From the NCBI GenBank assembly GCA_963768975.1, contig CAVYKB010000012.1, positions 186,001 through 250,000 of the forward strand: a stretch of DNA of 64,000 nt, read 5' to 3'. Of the stretch, positions 8,974-17,426 are shown one piece after another. Each line of letters starts with the position of its first letter. Within the stretch, counting starts at the first letter, position 1. The position numbers were made by a program, and so were the translations under genes. This DNA comes from CADCTB01 sp963768975 (lineage in GTDB: Bacteria; Actinomycetota; Acidimicrobiia; Acidimicrobiales; AC-14). Below the pieces are notes generated by a model, which was not told the origin of the DNA, did not search any database, and was given only the letters and a program-made list of their open reading frames with translations.

Positions 8974-10383
8974 GTGTTGGTTCTCGTGAGCTTCGTGCTC
9001 GTCCTGGCTGCGGCGGTGACACTTGTCGTGGGGCTGCTGCAGTCGGGATTGACGCTCATCTACCTGTCGATCGGCTGCAGCGTGCTCGCTGGTGTGGTGC
9101 TGGCGGTCGCCGTGCTGCGCGGCCGCCCCGAGCCGCGCTCCGCCGCGGCCCCGGCCGGCCGGGCCTACACCCCGCCGGCCCAGACGCAGGTGCCGGCGTC
9201 GGTCGCCGCGCCCGCGACCAGCTCGACGTATGAGACCACCACCAGCTGGACGCCGCCGCCCACGCCGACCCCGCCACCGCCGGCACCCACGCCATCTCCC
9301 GCGCCCGACGACTCCGCCGCCGCCGCCGGCTCTGCGCTGCTGGGCCGCCTGCGCCGGCGCGGCAGCGAGCCCGCAGCGCCGGCTGCGGCCGCCGAACGCA
9401 CGCCCATGCCCGAGCCGGAGCCCGAAGCCGAGCCGGTGACCGCCCAGTACGCCTCCGTCTCCGCCGAGGACGACGACGGCTTCCCGATCGCCGAGTACGA
9501 CCGCATGCGGGCCACCGACCTGCTCCGCCAGCTCGGCAGCCTCGACCGCAACCAGCTGGAGGCCGTGCGCGAGCGGGAATCGGCGGGCAAGAACCGCTTC
9601 ACCATCATGAGCCGTGTCGACGTGCTGCTGGCCGGCATGACCGAGCCGGCTTGGGAGGCGGCCGACGACGACTGGGAGGACGACGACGAAGACGTCGCCG
9701 CCGACGCAGCCACGACGGTGATCGAAGCCAGTCCCGCCGACGACGACTTCGTGACCGACGACGACGACTGGGGCGACGACGACGCTGACGACGATGGGGT
9801 CGTCACGGCCATCGCCCTCGGCGGCGGCACCATGGAGGACGACGAAGTCGACGAGCTCGTCTCGCCGGCCGACGACTTCCCCATCGCCGGCTACGAGTCG
9901 CTCACCGTCGGCCAGATCCTTCCCCGCCTCAGCGACCTCGACGCCGACGAACTGGCCCAGGTCCGGGCTCGCGAACAGCAGGGTCGGGCCCGGGCCACCA
10001 TCCTCGACCGCGTGGACCGGCTGGCCGCCAAGTCCGGCGCTATGGCGAGGCCGGCGCCGGCCCGTGCCCGCAAGGCGCCGGCGCGCAAGGCCCCGGCCAA
10101 GGCCGCGCCCGCCTCCCGCAAGGCCCGGGTGGCCAAAGTGACGCCGGCTCCCGTCGAGGCCTCGCCGGCCAAGAAGGCCGGCCGGCCCCGGAAGGCAGCC
10201 GCCACCGAGGCGCCCATGGTCGAGGCGGTCAAGAAGTCAGCCCGCAAGACGGCTGCCTCCAAGGCCGCGGCAGCGCCCGTTGCCAGGAAGGCGCCGGCCC
10301 GGCGCAAGGCGGCGGCACCGGCGGCCGAGACGCCCATGAAGGCCGCGGTCAAGAAGGCCCGGGCGGCGAAGAAGCAGCCCTAG
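8974..10383 (+). CDS. Membrane-anchored protein with duplicated ~50-residue domain and histone-H1-like basic tail
   Basis: Function unknown. From the GTG start, two hydrophobic segments (about residues 1-20 and 27-48) are followed by a Pro/Thr/Ala-rich spacer. Then come two copies of a domain beginning DGFPIAEYDRM and DDFPIAGYESL, each running through LGSLDRNQLEAVRERE- and LSDLDADELAQVRARE-like helices to a RVDxL end, separated by a very acidic stretch (WEDDDED, DDDDWGDDD). The last ~110 residues are Lys/Ala/Pro repeats (KAPARKAPAKAA, PAKKA, KKSARK) like histone H1 tails. The domain resembles short modules in many actinobacterial proteins (from memory). The tail suggests DNA binding, so the protein might tether nucleoid to membrane near the division genes. 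It occupies the place where divIVA is often found, but is not DivIVA. Confidence 0.8.
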   Translation: MLVLVSFVLVLAAAVTLVVGLLQSGLTLIYLSIGCSVLAGVVLAVAVLRGRPEPRSAAAPAGRAYTPPAQTQVPASVAAPATSSTYETTTSWTPPPTPTPPPPAPTPSPAPDDSAAAAGSALLGRLRRRGSEPAAPAAAAERTPMPEPEPEAEPVTAQYASVSAEDDDGFPIAEYDRMRATDLLRQLGSLDRNQLEAVRERESAGKNRFTIMSRVDVLLAGMTEPAWEAADDDWEDDDEDVAADAATTVIEASPADDDFVTDDDDWGDDDADDDGVVTAIALGGGTMEDDEVDELVSPADDFPIAGYESLTVGQILPRLSDLDADELAQVRAREQQGRARATILDRVDRLAAKSGAMARPAPARARKAPARKAPAKAAPASRKARVAKVTPAPVEASPAKKAGRPRKAAATEAPMVEAVKKSARKTAASKAAAAPVARKAPARRKAAAPAAETPMKAAVKKARAAKKQP

Positions 10384-10385
10384 CC

Positions 10386-10431
10386 CGTTTGGTCGATTGG
10401 TGGCGCCATATCACCCCCGATTGACCAAACG
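10386..10431. terminator. Probable bidirectional terminator hairpin
   Basis: Nine-base arms CGTTTGGTC (10386-10394) and GACCAAACG (10423-10431) face each other around a loop that can form a smaller GGTG/CACC pairing. It lies exactly between the convergent stops of the H1-tail gene and ileS. There is no T tract, which is common in GC-rich Actinobacteria. Confidence 0.55.
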
Positions 10432-13400
10432 TCAGCCTTGCGGCGGCGCCGCCACCCGCAGGTCCACCTTCAACGGTTCTCCATCGACGTCGAGTTCGGC
10501 CGCACCGTCGCCGGCGGCGCCGGCCGCCAGCTCCACCGCCAGCACCTGGGCCGAGATCCACTCCCGGTGGCTCTCGACTGCCGCCGTCACCCGGGGCCCG
10601 GCCTCGAGCGTCACTGCGATGCGGTCCGACAGCGCCAGCCCTCGGGCCTTGCGCAGGTCGTTGAGGGCCCGGGCGATCTCCCGGGCCACGCCCTCGCGGC
10701 GGAGATCGTCGTCGATCTCAAGGTCGAGGGCGACGGCCCACCCGCCCTCCTGGGCCAGAGCGAAGTCTTTGTGGCTCGACGCCCGCACCTCCACGTCGCC
10801 GGGGCCCAGCCGCTCGCCGGCGATCTCGACGTAGCCCTGGGCGTCCAGCTGGCGGCGCACTTCGGAGCCGTCGGCCTCGGCCAGGGCGGCCTTCACCTCG
10901 TTGACGCGGTTGCCCAGCCGCGGCCCGAGCACGCGGAAGTTGGGGACGACGGTCCACGTCATCAGGTCCGAGAGCGTCTCCACATCCTCCAGCTCGCGCA
11001 CGTTGAGCTCCGCCCTCACCTCGGCCTTGACCTCGTCGGACAACCCCACACCGGGGTGCAGCACGAGGGCCCGCCCGAGGGGCTGGCGGGTGCGCACGCC
11101 GGCGTCGGTCCGCGCCGCCCGGCCCAGGCCGACGATGCGCCGGGCTGCGTCCATCTCCGCGGTCAGGTCCGGGTCAGGCGGGCCGACGACCTTGGGCCAG
11201 TCGCTCAGGTGGACCGACGGGGAACGGGTCAGCGTGCGGTACATCTCATCGGCGAGGAAGGGGCAGAACGGGGCCAGCAGCTGCGAGGTCACGACCAAGC
11301 ACCGGTAGAGGACGGCGTGAGCGCCGCCGTCGGTGAGCTGGTCGGGACCGCCCCAGAACCGGGCCCGTGACCGCCGCACGTACCAGTTCGAGAGGTCGTC
11401 GACGAACGTGGCGATGGCGGTCGATGCCCCCAGCGCGTCGAAGCCCTCGAGGTCCTCGGTGACGCGGGTGATGGTGCCCCGGAGCCGGGACAGGATCCAC
11501 CGGTCCATGACGTGGTTGGTGGCGTAGTCGCCCGGCTCCCAGTCGTCGAGATCGGCGTAGGTGGCGAAGAAGGAGAAGACGTTCCACAGGGTGAGGAGCG
11601 TCTTGCGGGTCGACTCCCGGATGCCGTCCTCGTAGACCCGCCGGCTGGTCCACGGCGAGCCGGCGGAGAAGAAGTACCAGCGCAGCGCGTCGGCCCCGAA
11701 CTCATTGAAGATGCGCCACGGGTCGACGACATTGCCCTTCGACTTCGACATCTTCTGGCCGTCCTGGTCGACGATGTGGGCCAGGACCACCACGTTGCGG
11801 TAGGGCGTGCTGTCGAATACCAGGGTGTTGATGGCGAGGAGCGAGTAGAACCAGCCGCGGGTCTGGTCGATGGCTTCGCAGATGAAGTCGGCGGGGAAGG
11901 CCGACTCGAACTTGGCCACGTCGGAGAACGGGTAGTGGTGCTGGGCCGACGGCATGGCGCCCGAGTCGAACCAGGCGTCGAGGACCGGCGTGACCCGCAG
12001 GGCGGTCTCGTCGCAGCCGTCGGCGCCGCACGGCAGCGGGATCTCGTCGACCGCCGGCCGGTGCAGGTCGAGCCGGCCGAGCTCGAGCCCGGACCGCTTC
12101 GTCAGCTCCTCGAGCGAGCCGATGCAGGTGTCGTGGCCGGCGGTGCAGCGCCAGATGGGCAGGGGCGTGCCCCAGTAGCGATCGCGGGAGAGCGCCCAGT
12201 CGACGTTGTTCTTCAGCCAGTCGCCGAAGCGGCCGTGCTTGATGTGCTCGGGCTGCCAGTTGATGCGCTCGTTCTGGTGCAGGAGGTCGGCCTGGCGGTC
12301 GGACGTGCGCACGAACCACGACGTTTTGGCCCAGTAGATGAGCGGTGTGCCGCATCTCCAGCAGTGGGGATAGGAGTGCGTGTAGTCCTCGGCGATCACC
12401 AGCAAGCCGCGCTGGAGCAGGTCGGCGATGATCTCCCGGTCGGCGTCCTTGACCCACCGGCCGGCCCAGGGGCCGATGCGCTCGTCGAAGGTGCCGTCGG
12501 GGCCGACGGGGTTGAGGACGGGCAGCCCTTCGGCCCGCCCCACCTCCATGTCGTCGTTGCCGAAGGCCGGCGCCAGGTGGACGATGCCCGAACCCTCCTC
12601 GGTGCTGACGAAATCGGCGGCGACGACCCGCAAGGCGCCCTCGTCGATGGGCAGGAAGTCATACGGGCGCAGGTAGCGCACGCCGACGAGGTCACGCCCG
12701 TGGAACCGCTCGATGATGTTGGCGCCCTCGGCCACTCTGGCTGCGGCCATGACCAGGTCGCGACCGCCCTCGGCGGCGCGCACCCGCACGTACTCGATGT
12801 CAGGCCCCACGGCGGCGGCCACGTTGGAGATGAGCGTCCAGGGTGTGGTCGTCCACACCAGGAGGTCGGTCTCGCCGCCCACCACGGGAAAGCGGAGGTA
12901 CACCGCCGGGTCGGTGACGTCGCGATACACGCCCGGCTGGCCGAGCTCGTGCGACGACAGGGCGGTGCCGCACCGGGAGCAGTACGGGCTGACCCGGTGG
13001 CCCTCGTACAGCAGCCCCTTGTCCCACAACTGGCGGAGGAGCCACCAGACCGACTCCACGTAGGAGTTGTCGAGCGTGCGGTAGGCGTCGTCGGTGTCGA
13101 TCCAAACGCCTGAGCGCTCGGTGAGGGTCTCCCAGTCGGCGACGTAGCGTTCCACCGACTGGCGGCATCGGGCGTTGAACTCGGCGATCCCGAACGCCTC
13201 GATCTGGTGCTTGTTGGTGAGGCCCAGCTCCTTCTCGACCTCGATCTCCACCGGCAGGCCGTGGCAGTCCCACCCGCCCTTGCGGGGGACGTCGTGGCCC
13301 CGCATGGTCTGGAAGCGCGGGTAGAGATCCTTGAAGACCCGGGCCCAGACGTGGTGGAGGCCAGGCTTGCCGTTGGCGGTGGGCGGGCCCTCGTAGAAGA

Positions 13401-13527
13401 CCCACGGCGGGGCGCCCTTGCGCAGGTCCTTGACCCGCTCGGGCAGGGAGTCCTCCCGCCACCGGGCCAGCACCCGCTGCTCCAGCGCGACCAGATCCAC
13501 CTGCGCGTCGACGGGTCCAAAAGCCAT
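10432..13527 (-). CDS. ileS: Isoleucyl-tRNA synthetase, long (type 2-like) form
   Basis: Charges tRNA-Ile with isoleucine and edits valine. From ATG 13527 it has 1031 residues. The class I HIGH site is written HHVWA (residues 58-62), the KMSKS loop is at residues 592-596, and editing-domain blocks (VWTTTPWTLISN) and the long anticodon-binding end are present. The HHVWAR form, the HGLPVEIEVEKELG block and the length match the eukaryote-like type 2 IleRS, a form known to be naturally less sensitive to mupirocin; that phenotype is inferred. A TTG two codons upstream is an alternative start. No T-box leader was found. Confidence 0.96.
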   Translation of the reverse strand: MAFGPVDAQVDLVALEQRVLARWREDSLPERVKDLRKGAPPWVFYEGPPTANGKPGLHHVWARVFKDLYPRFQTMRGHDVPRKGGWDCHGLPVEIEVEKELGLTNKHQIEAFGIAEFNARCRQSVERYVADWETLTERSGVWIDTDDAYRTLDNSYVESVWWLLRQLWDKGLLYEGHRVSPYCSRCGTALSSHELGQPGVYRDVTDPAVYLRFPVVGGETDLLVWTTTPWTLISNVAAAVGPDIEYVRVRAAEGGRDLVMAAARVAEGANIIERFHGRDLVGVRYLRPYDFLPIDEGALRVVAADFVSTEEGSGIVHLAPAFGNDDMEVGRAEGLPVLNPVGPDGTFDERIGPWAGRWVKDADREIIADLLQRGLLVIAEDYTHSYPHCWRCGTPLIYWAKTSWFVRTSDRQADLLHQNERINWQPEHIKHGRFGDWLKNNVDWALSRDRYWGTPLPIWRCTAGHDTCIGSLEELTKRSGLELGRLDLHRPAVDEIPLPCGADGCDETALRVTPVLDAWFDSGAMPSAQHHYPFSDVAKFESAFPADFICEAIDQTRGWFYSLLAINTLVFDSTPYRNVVVLAHIVDQDGQKMSKSKGNVVDPWRIFNEFGADALRWYFFSAGSPWTSRRVYEDGIRESTRKTLLTLWNVFSFFATYADLDDWEPGDYATNHVMDRWILSRLRGTITRVTEDLEGFDALGASTAIATFVDDLSNWYVRRSRARFWGGPDQLTDGGAHAVLYRCLVVTSQLLAPFCPFLADEMYRTLTRSPSVHLSDWPKVVGPPDPDLTAEMDAARRIVGLGRAARTDAGVRTRQPLGRALVLHPGVGLSDEVKAEVRAELNVRELEDVETLSDLMTWTVVPNFRVLGPRLGNRVNEVKAALAEADGSEVRRQLDAQGYVEIAGERLGPGDVEVRASSHKDFALAQEGGWAVALDLEIDDDLRREGVAREIARALNDLRKARGLALSDRIAVTLEAGPRVTAAVESHREWISAQVLAVELAAGAAGDGAAELDVDGEPLKVDLRVAAPPQG

Positions 13528-13542
13528 GGTCAACAGTAAGCC

Positions 13543-13613
13543 AGCGTTCGCCCTCGAAAGCGGAGCTTTCTCGGCGAGGCAGTTGCGCTGCGACCCGCCG
13601 GCGGCCGAACGCT
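13543..13613. repeat. Palindromic element, copy A (nested hairpin plus shared 15-mer)
   Basis: Outer arms AGCGTTCG (13543-13550) and CGAACGCT (13606-13613) enclose a hairpin GAAAGC-GGA-GCTTTC (13556-13570) and then the 15-mer CGAGGCAGTTGCGCT (13575-13589). The same 15-mer follows a GGA-loop hairpin at 19612-19652. It lies in the 167-base gap between the divergent genes ileS and the DUF167 gene, where the ileS promoter should also be. Confidence 0.5.
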
Positions 13614-13694
13614 AGGGTCCGGCAAGTACGGCGCCGGGTGGGGCAGGGGCCCTACTCCGGGAGGAGGCGGCGAGATGCCGCCGGGAAGGAAACG

Positions 13695-14051
13695 ATGCCC
13701 ACGTCGCACACCGACGACCTCTTCCGCACCGATGGTGACGACGCCGTCGTCGTCCACGTCCACGTCCAGCCCGCCGCCGGCCGCTCCGCAGTGGTGGGCC
13801 GGCACGGGGCGGCCCTCAAGGTGCGGGTGGCGGCGGCCCCCGAAGGCGGGCGGGCCAACGAGGCCTGCGCCGCGCTCCTGGCCGACACCTTCGGGCTCGA
13901 GCGGGCCCAGGTGGAGCTGGTGAGCGGGCCCAGCAGCAGGGCCAAGCAGTTCAAGCTCACGGGCCTCGACCTCGACGCGTTCCGCACCCGGCTCGAACGG
14001 GTGGTCGCCGGCACCGGCGCCGGCCCCGAGGCCCGCCAGCCCCGGTCATAA
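13695..14051 (+). CDS. DUF167 (YggU-family) protein
   Basis: Small conserved protein of unknown function, 118 residues from ATG 13695 with GGAAGGA upstream. The family core VVHVHVQPAAGRSAVVG, LKVRVAAAPEGGRANEA and VELVSGPSSRAKQFKL is easy to see. YggU proteins are often linked to the yggS-yggT neighbourhood, which is 5 kb away here. It reads away from ileS and towards the DksA-like gene. Confidence 0.88.
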   Translation: MPTSHTDDLFRTDGDDAVVVHVHVQPAAGRSAVVGRHGAALKVRVAAAPEGGRANEACAALLADTFGLERAQVELVSGPSSRAKQFKLTGLDLDAFRTRLERVVAGTGAGPEARQPRS

Positions 14052-14066
14052 CTCGGGCGCGACTGG

Positions 14067-14104
14067 TAGGATCCGGTCCCTCCGCGCTCCAGGAGCAGTC
14101 TGTG
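14067..14104 (+). promoter_or_regulatory. Promoter-like -10 and ribosome site for the DksA-like gene
   Basis: TAGGAT at 14067-14072 is a good -10 candidate in otherwise GC-rich sequence, about 30 bases before the start. A CAGGAGCAG ribosome site (around 14091-14099) precedes the GTGATG start. No convincing -35 is visible. Confidence 0.4.
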
Positions 14105-14524
14105 ATGGCGAAGACAACGAAAGCAGCACCGGCCGGACCTGGTGTCAAGCCGGCCGGCGACAAGTTTCTCGTCGAGCAGCGGGCCGAGCTCGTCTCCGAG
14201 CGGGCCAGCTACGTGGAGGCAGCCGAGTCGCTGCTGCATGAGGCCGAGATGCTGGCCGAAGACATGGAGCCCGGCGATATCCAGTTCGACGAGGAGTCCG
14301 GCGAGGGCGACACGCTCAACGTCGAGCGCGAGCGCGACCTGGCCCTGAGCGCCCAGGCCCGCGCCGCGGTCGACGAGATCGACCGGGCCCTGGCCAAGAT
14401 GAACGCCGGCACCTACGGCGTGTGCGAGCGGTGCGGCAAGGACATCCCCAAGGCGCGGCTCAAGGCACTGCCGTACGCCGCCCTGTGCGTGGCGTGCAAG
14501 AGCGGGGGGCTGTCGCGTCGCTGA
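14105..14524 (+). CDS. DksA/TraR-type zinc-finger protein
   Basis: Probable transcription-associated protein of the DksA/TraR C4 zinc-finger superfamily, 139 residues. A long helical N-terminal part (about residues 15-95, rich in Glu/Ala/Arg) precedes the finger CERCGKDIPKARLKALPYAALCVAC, with cysteines spaced C-x2-C-x17-C-x2-C. The acidic coiled-coil tip residues of true DksA are not clearly recognisable. Actinobacteria carry homologues (such as RbpA-independent CarD/DksA-like proteins) of uncertain role. GTG at 14102 directly before the ATG is an alternative start. Confidence 0.88.
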   Translation: MAKTTKAAPAGPGVKPAGDKFLVEQRAELVSERASYVEAAESLLHEAEMLAEDMEPGDIQFDEESGEGDTLNVERERDLALSAQARAAVDEIDRALAKMNAGTYGVCERCGKDIPKARLKALPYAALCVACKSGGLSRR

Positions 14525-14591
14525 GGTAGACGGCCGGCCGCTGGAGCCGACCGAAACTGCGGGCCCGCAGCGCCGGCGCCGCACCGGGGTT

Positions 14592-15032
14592 GTGGCCGCG
14601 GTGGCGGCCGTCATCCTGGGCCTCGACGCGCTCACCAAGCAGTGGGCGATGTCGGCCCTGGCCGATGGTCCGATCGACCTGTTCGGCTCGGTCCGGCTGA
14701 GCCTGATCCGCAACAAGGCCGGCGCCTTCGGCCTGGGCGGGGCCTTCGTGCCCTTCTTGGCCGTCGCCGCCCTCCTCCTCGTCCTGTACATGGTGACGCG
14801 CGGCGACGCCACCCGCCGGCTCCTCATGGCCGTCGCCTTGGGCCTGGTGCTGGGCGGCGCCTTCGGCAACGTGGCCGACCGGGTGTTTCGCGCGCCCGGG
14901 TTCCTCAGGGGTGCGGTGGTGGACTTCGTCGACGTGGGGTTCTGGCCGGTGTTCAACGTGGCCGACGCGGCCATCACCTGCGGCTGCCTGCTGCTCCTGT
15001 TCGCGAGCTGGTCGGCCGACACCGATGCCTGA
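14592..15032 (+). CDS. lspA: Lipoprotein signal peptidase (signal peptidase II)
   Basis: Aspartyl protease in the membrane that cleaves prolipoprotein signal peptides. Four hydrophobic segments and both catalytic aspartates are visible: GNVADR (D in the first motif) and FNVADAAI (second), with GAVVDFVDVGFWPVFN between them. LDALTKQW near the start is also typical. The GTG at 14592 gives 146 residues and a short first helix; the frame is open back to the previous stop, and a rare CTG start (14541) would add an Arg-rich N-terminus. The stop overlaps rluD by 8 bases. Confidence 0.93.
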   Translation: MAAVAAVILGLDALTKQWAMSALADGPIDLFGSVRLSLIRNKAGAFGLGGAFVPFLAVAALLLVLYMVTRGDATRRLLMAVALGLVLGGAFGNVADRVFRAPGFLRGAVVDFVDVGFWPVFNVADAAITCGCLLLLFASWSADTDA

Positions 15033-15945
15033 GCGCCTGCCCATCCCGCCCACCCTCGACGGCGAGCGTCTCGACCGCGTCCTGTGCCTGATCTGGGACC
15101 TTCCCCGTTCGGAGGCCACCCAGCTGATCGCCGGCGGGCGGGTGCTCATCGACGAGCGCCCGGAGGGGGTGCGGGCCAAGCGGGTGGTCACCGGCCAGGA
15201 GCTCACCGTCTTCCTCAACGAGCGGGAGGAGTCGAAGGGCCTCGCTGGCGAGGCCGGCGGCGACGACCTGCCGCTCGTCCACGTCGACGACGACGTCATC
15301 GTGGTCGACAAGCCCGCCGGCCTCGTGGTCCACCCGGGGGCGGGGCAGTCCACCGGCACCCTGGCCCAGGCCCTGCTCGGGCGGTTCCCGGACCTGGCGG
15401 GGACGGGCGACCCCGACCGCCCCGGCATCGTCCACCGCCTCGACAAGGGCACCTCGGGGCTCCTGGTGGTTGCCCGCTCCCCGGCGGCGTACACGTCGCT
15501 GGTGGCCCAGCTGGCGGCCCGAAGCGTCGACCGCCGGTACCTGGCGCTCGCCGTCGGCACCGTGGAGACCGACGCCGGCACCATCGACGCGCCGGTCGGC
15601 CGGCGCTCCACCGACCGGACCCGCATGGCCGTCGTCGCCGGCGGCCGCCCGGCTCGCACCCACTACCGGGTGCTGACCCGCTACACCGAGCCGGCCGAGG
15701 CCACCCTCGTCGAATGCAGGCTGGAAACCGGGCGAACCCACCAGGTGCGGGTCCACCTGGCTGCCATCGGCCATCCTGTAGTGGGTGACAGCCGCTACGG
15801 CGGCGGTCGCCAGACGATCCCGGTCGCCCGTCCCTTCCTCCACGCCGCCGAGCTGGCGTTCGACCACCCAACCAGCGGCGCCCGCTGCCGCTTCGAGTCC
15901 CCGCTCCCCCCCGATCTGGAGGCCGTGCTTGTACCCCTACGGTGA
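15025..15945 (+). CDS. rluD: RluD-family 23S rRNA pseudouridine synthase
   Basis: Converts uridines in 23S rRNA helix 69, or related targets, to pseudouridine. An N-terminal S4 domain (about residues 12-70) is followed by the catalytic domain with VVDKPAGLVVHPG, GIVHRLDKGTSGLLVVAR (catalytic Asp in HRLDKGTSG), RTHYRVL and ETGRTHQVRVHLAAIGHPVVGD. Length 306. It overlaps lspA by 8 bases; lspA-rluD adjacency is widespread. The exact target (RluD rather than RluA/C) is inferred. Confidence 0.94.
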   Translation: MPERLPIPPTLDGERLDRVLCLIWDLPRSEATQLIAGGRVLIDERPEGVRAKRVVTGQELTVFLNEREESKGLAGEAGGDDLPLVHVDDDVIVVDKPAGLVVHPGAGQSTGTLAQALLGRFPDLAGTGDPDRPGIVHRLDKGTSGLLVVARSPAAYTSLVAQLAARSVDRRYLALAVGTVETDAGTIDAPVGRRSTDRTRMAVVAGGRPARTHYRVLTRYTEPAEATLVECRLETGRTHQVRVHLAAIGHPVVGDSRYGGGRQTIPVARPFLHAAELAFDHPTSGARCRFESPLPPDLEAVLVPLR

Positions 15946-16708
15946 CACCCGGACCCAGCACCACCCGCCGCCGCCCGTCGACGACGGTGACGAGCGGGCT
16001 GCGGTGTGGACGGCCCGCGCCGTCTACGCGTCGGTGTTCGTCTTCGTGATCTGCGCGGCCGTCTTCGCTGCTCTTTACACCCTGCGTGACGACCAGCCGA
16101 CGGCATCGAGCGAGCCGCCGCCGGTGGTGGAGACGGTCACCACGCTGCCGCCGCCCACCGAGGTCGGCCCCTTCCCCGGCGCCGACCTTGCCGGCTACGT
16201 GTCCACCCGCAAGGCGGCGCTGGCCGCCACCCAGGACGAGCGGGTGGCGGTGGTGTCGCTGGCCAAGTACCTCACGGAGGCCCAGGTGAAGACGCTGCTG
16301 GGCACCACCGCTCCTGTCGCCCTGCTGGTGGCCCCGTCGGGCACGGCGCCGGCGGTTGTCCCCGGCGACCTGGCCGCCTGGTCGAAGGACCAGACGGCGG
16401 CCGCCCAGGCCGAGCGCGACGAGATCAAGAAGCTCCTCCCCACCGTCGACGACCCCGCGTTCAAGACCTTCTACAACCAGGAGGTCGCCCGGCTGGACAA
16501 GGCGTTGAAGGCGTTCTCACCGACCACCGCCATCGTGTTCGGCGTGGTCGTCAAGGCGCCGGCGGCGACCCTCCAGGCCCTCGGTGCCAAGGCCGACGTG
16601 CGCCTGGTGGACGTGGGCGAGACCGCCACCCCCTCGACGGACGCGGTGTACCGGGGCCTCCGCCCCGAGGAGACGGCCAAGGCCAACGACCCGCCCATCC
16701 GCCCGTAA
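15929..16708 (+). CDS. Membrane-anchored hypothetical protein
   Basis: Not recognised. From a TTG start overlapping rluD by 17 bases (GGAGG just upstream), the 259-residue product has a His/Pro-rich N-terminus, one transmembrane helix at about residues 27-49 (SVFVFVICAAVFAALY), a Pro/Thr linker and an extracytoplasmic domain rich in Ala, Lys and Asp ending PPIRP. No catalytic motif was seen. The overlap implies co-expression with lspA-rluD. Confidence 0.7.
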   Translation: MYPYGDTRTQHHPPPPVDDGDERAAVWTARAVYASVFVFVICAAVFAALYTLRDDQPTASSEPPPVVETVTTLPPPTEVGPFPGADLAGYVSTRKAALAATQDERVAVVSLAKYLTEAQVKTLLGTTAPVALLVAPSGTAPAVVPGDLAAWSKDQTAAAQAERDEIKKLLPTVDDPAFKTFYNQEVARLDKALKAFSPTTAIVFGVVVKAPAATLQALGAKADVRLVDVGETATPSTDAVYRGLRPEETAKANDPPIRP

Positions 16709-16719
16709 GAGGAAGGTCC

Positions 16720-17388
16720 CTAGCGCGAGTTCTTGATGCCCTGCTGGCGGAAGGCGCCCTCCACCCGGAGCTCGGAGCCACCCTCCACCTGGGCCAGCAC
16801 GCAGACCCGGAAGGTGTGTTCGCCCTTCTTCAGCTTCTTGCGGGCCTGCACCGAGACCAGGGCGCTGGCCGTCTCACCCGGGCCGGCGCTGAGCGACTTG
16901 GGCTCCACGTCCACCTGGAGGGCCCCAGACGGGTCGTCGGTGCTGAGGGCCGCGGTGACGGGCACGTTTCCCTGGTTCTCCAGGTTGAACGTGTAGTTGT
17001 GGCCCATGAGGTCGTAGGCCACCATCGGGTCGAGGTGGCCCACGGCGTCGACGAACGGCCCCACCTCCACCGTGCCCTCGCCCTCGGCCTCGGGCGTGGG
17101 CCGGCCCGGCGCCCGGGCGACGATCGGCACCGTGTGGCGCCCGGCCCTGGGATGCGGGCCGCACGCCGGCTTGAAGAAGACGGTGGCCACTACCTCCTCG
17201 CCGGGACTGACCGAGCACGACTCGGGGTGGACCCACGACCAGTCCCGGTCGGCGGATGGCACCTCGACGGCCACGTCGCAGGCGTCGGGCCCGCTGTTGG
17301 TCAGGTGGACCTGCATGCTGCCGAGGCGCCCAGGGTCGACCGCGAGCGCCGATGGTCGTACTTCCATCGCGATCCCCACGTCGCGCAC
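16720..17388 (-). CDS. Hypothetical protein with immunoglobulin-like beta-sandwich repeats
   Basis: Function unknown. The 222-residue product alternates beta-rich stretches typical of NEW3/CARDB-like Ig folds: VHLTNSGPDACDVAVEV, SPGEEVVATVFFKP, NYTFNLENQGNVPVTA and AGPGETASALVSVQARKKLKKGEHTFRVCV. No signal peptide is apparent. The GTG at 17388 is chosen; ATG at 17367 is a close alternative. It is downstream of the Rrf2 gene on the same strand, 38 bases away, so the two may form a unit. Confidence 0.7.
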   Translation of the reverse strand: MRDVGIAMEVRPSALAVDPGRLGSMQVHLTNSGPDACDVAVEVPSADRDWSWVHPESCSVSPGEEVVATVFFKPACGPHPRAGRHTVPIVARAPGRPTPEAEGEGTVEVGPFVDAVGHLDPMVAYDLMGHNYTFNLENQGNVPVTAALSTDDPSGALQVDVEPKSLSAGPGETASALVSVQARKKLKKGEHTFRVCVLAQVEGGSELRVEGAFRQQGIKNSR

Positions 17389-17426
17389 GGTAGCCCTGAG
17401 CGACCGGTTGCGATGTGAAGTTTCCC

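Noticed and set aside
13528..13694. T-box riboswitch upstream of ileS
   Set aside because: Actinobacterial ileS genes often have one, but the conserved TGGnACCGCG antiterminator sequence is absent and the divergent gap is short and filled by the palindromic element.
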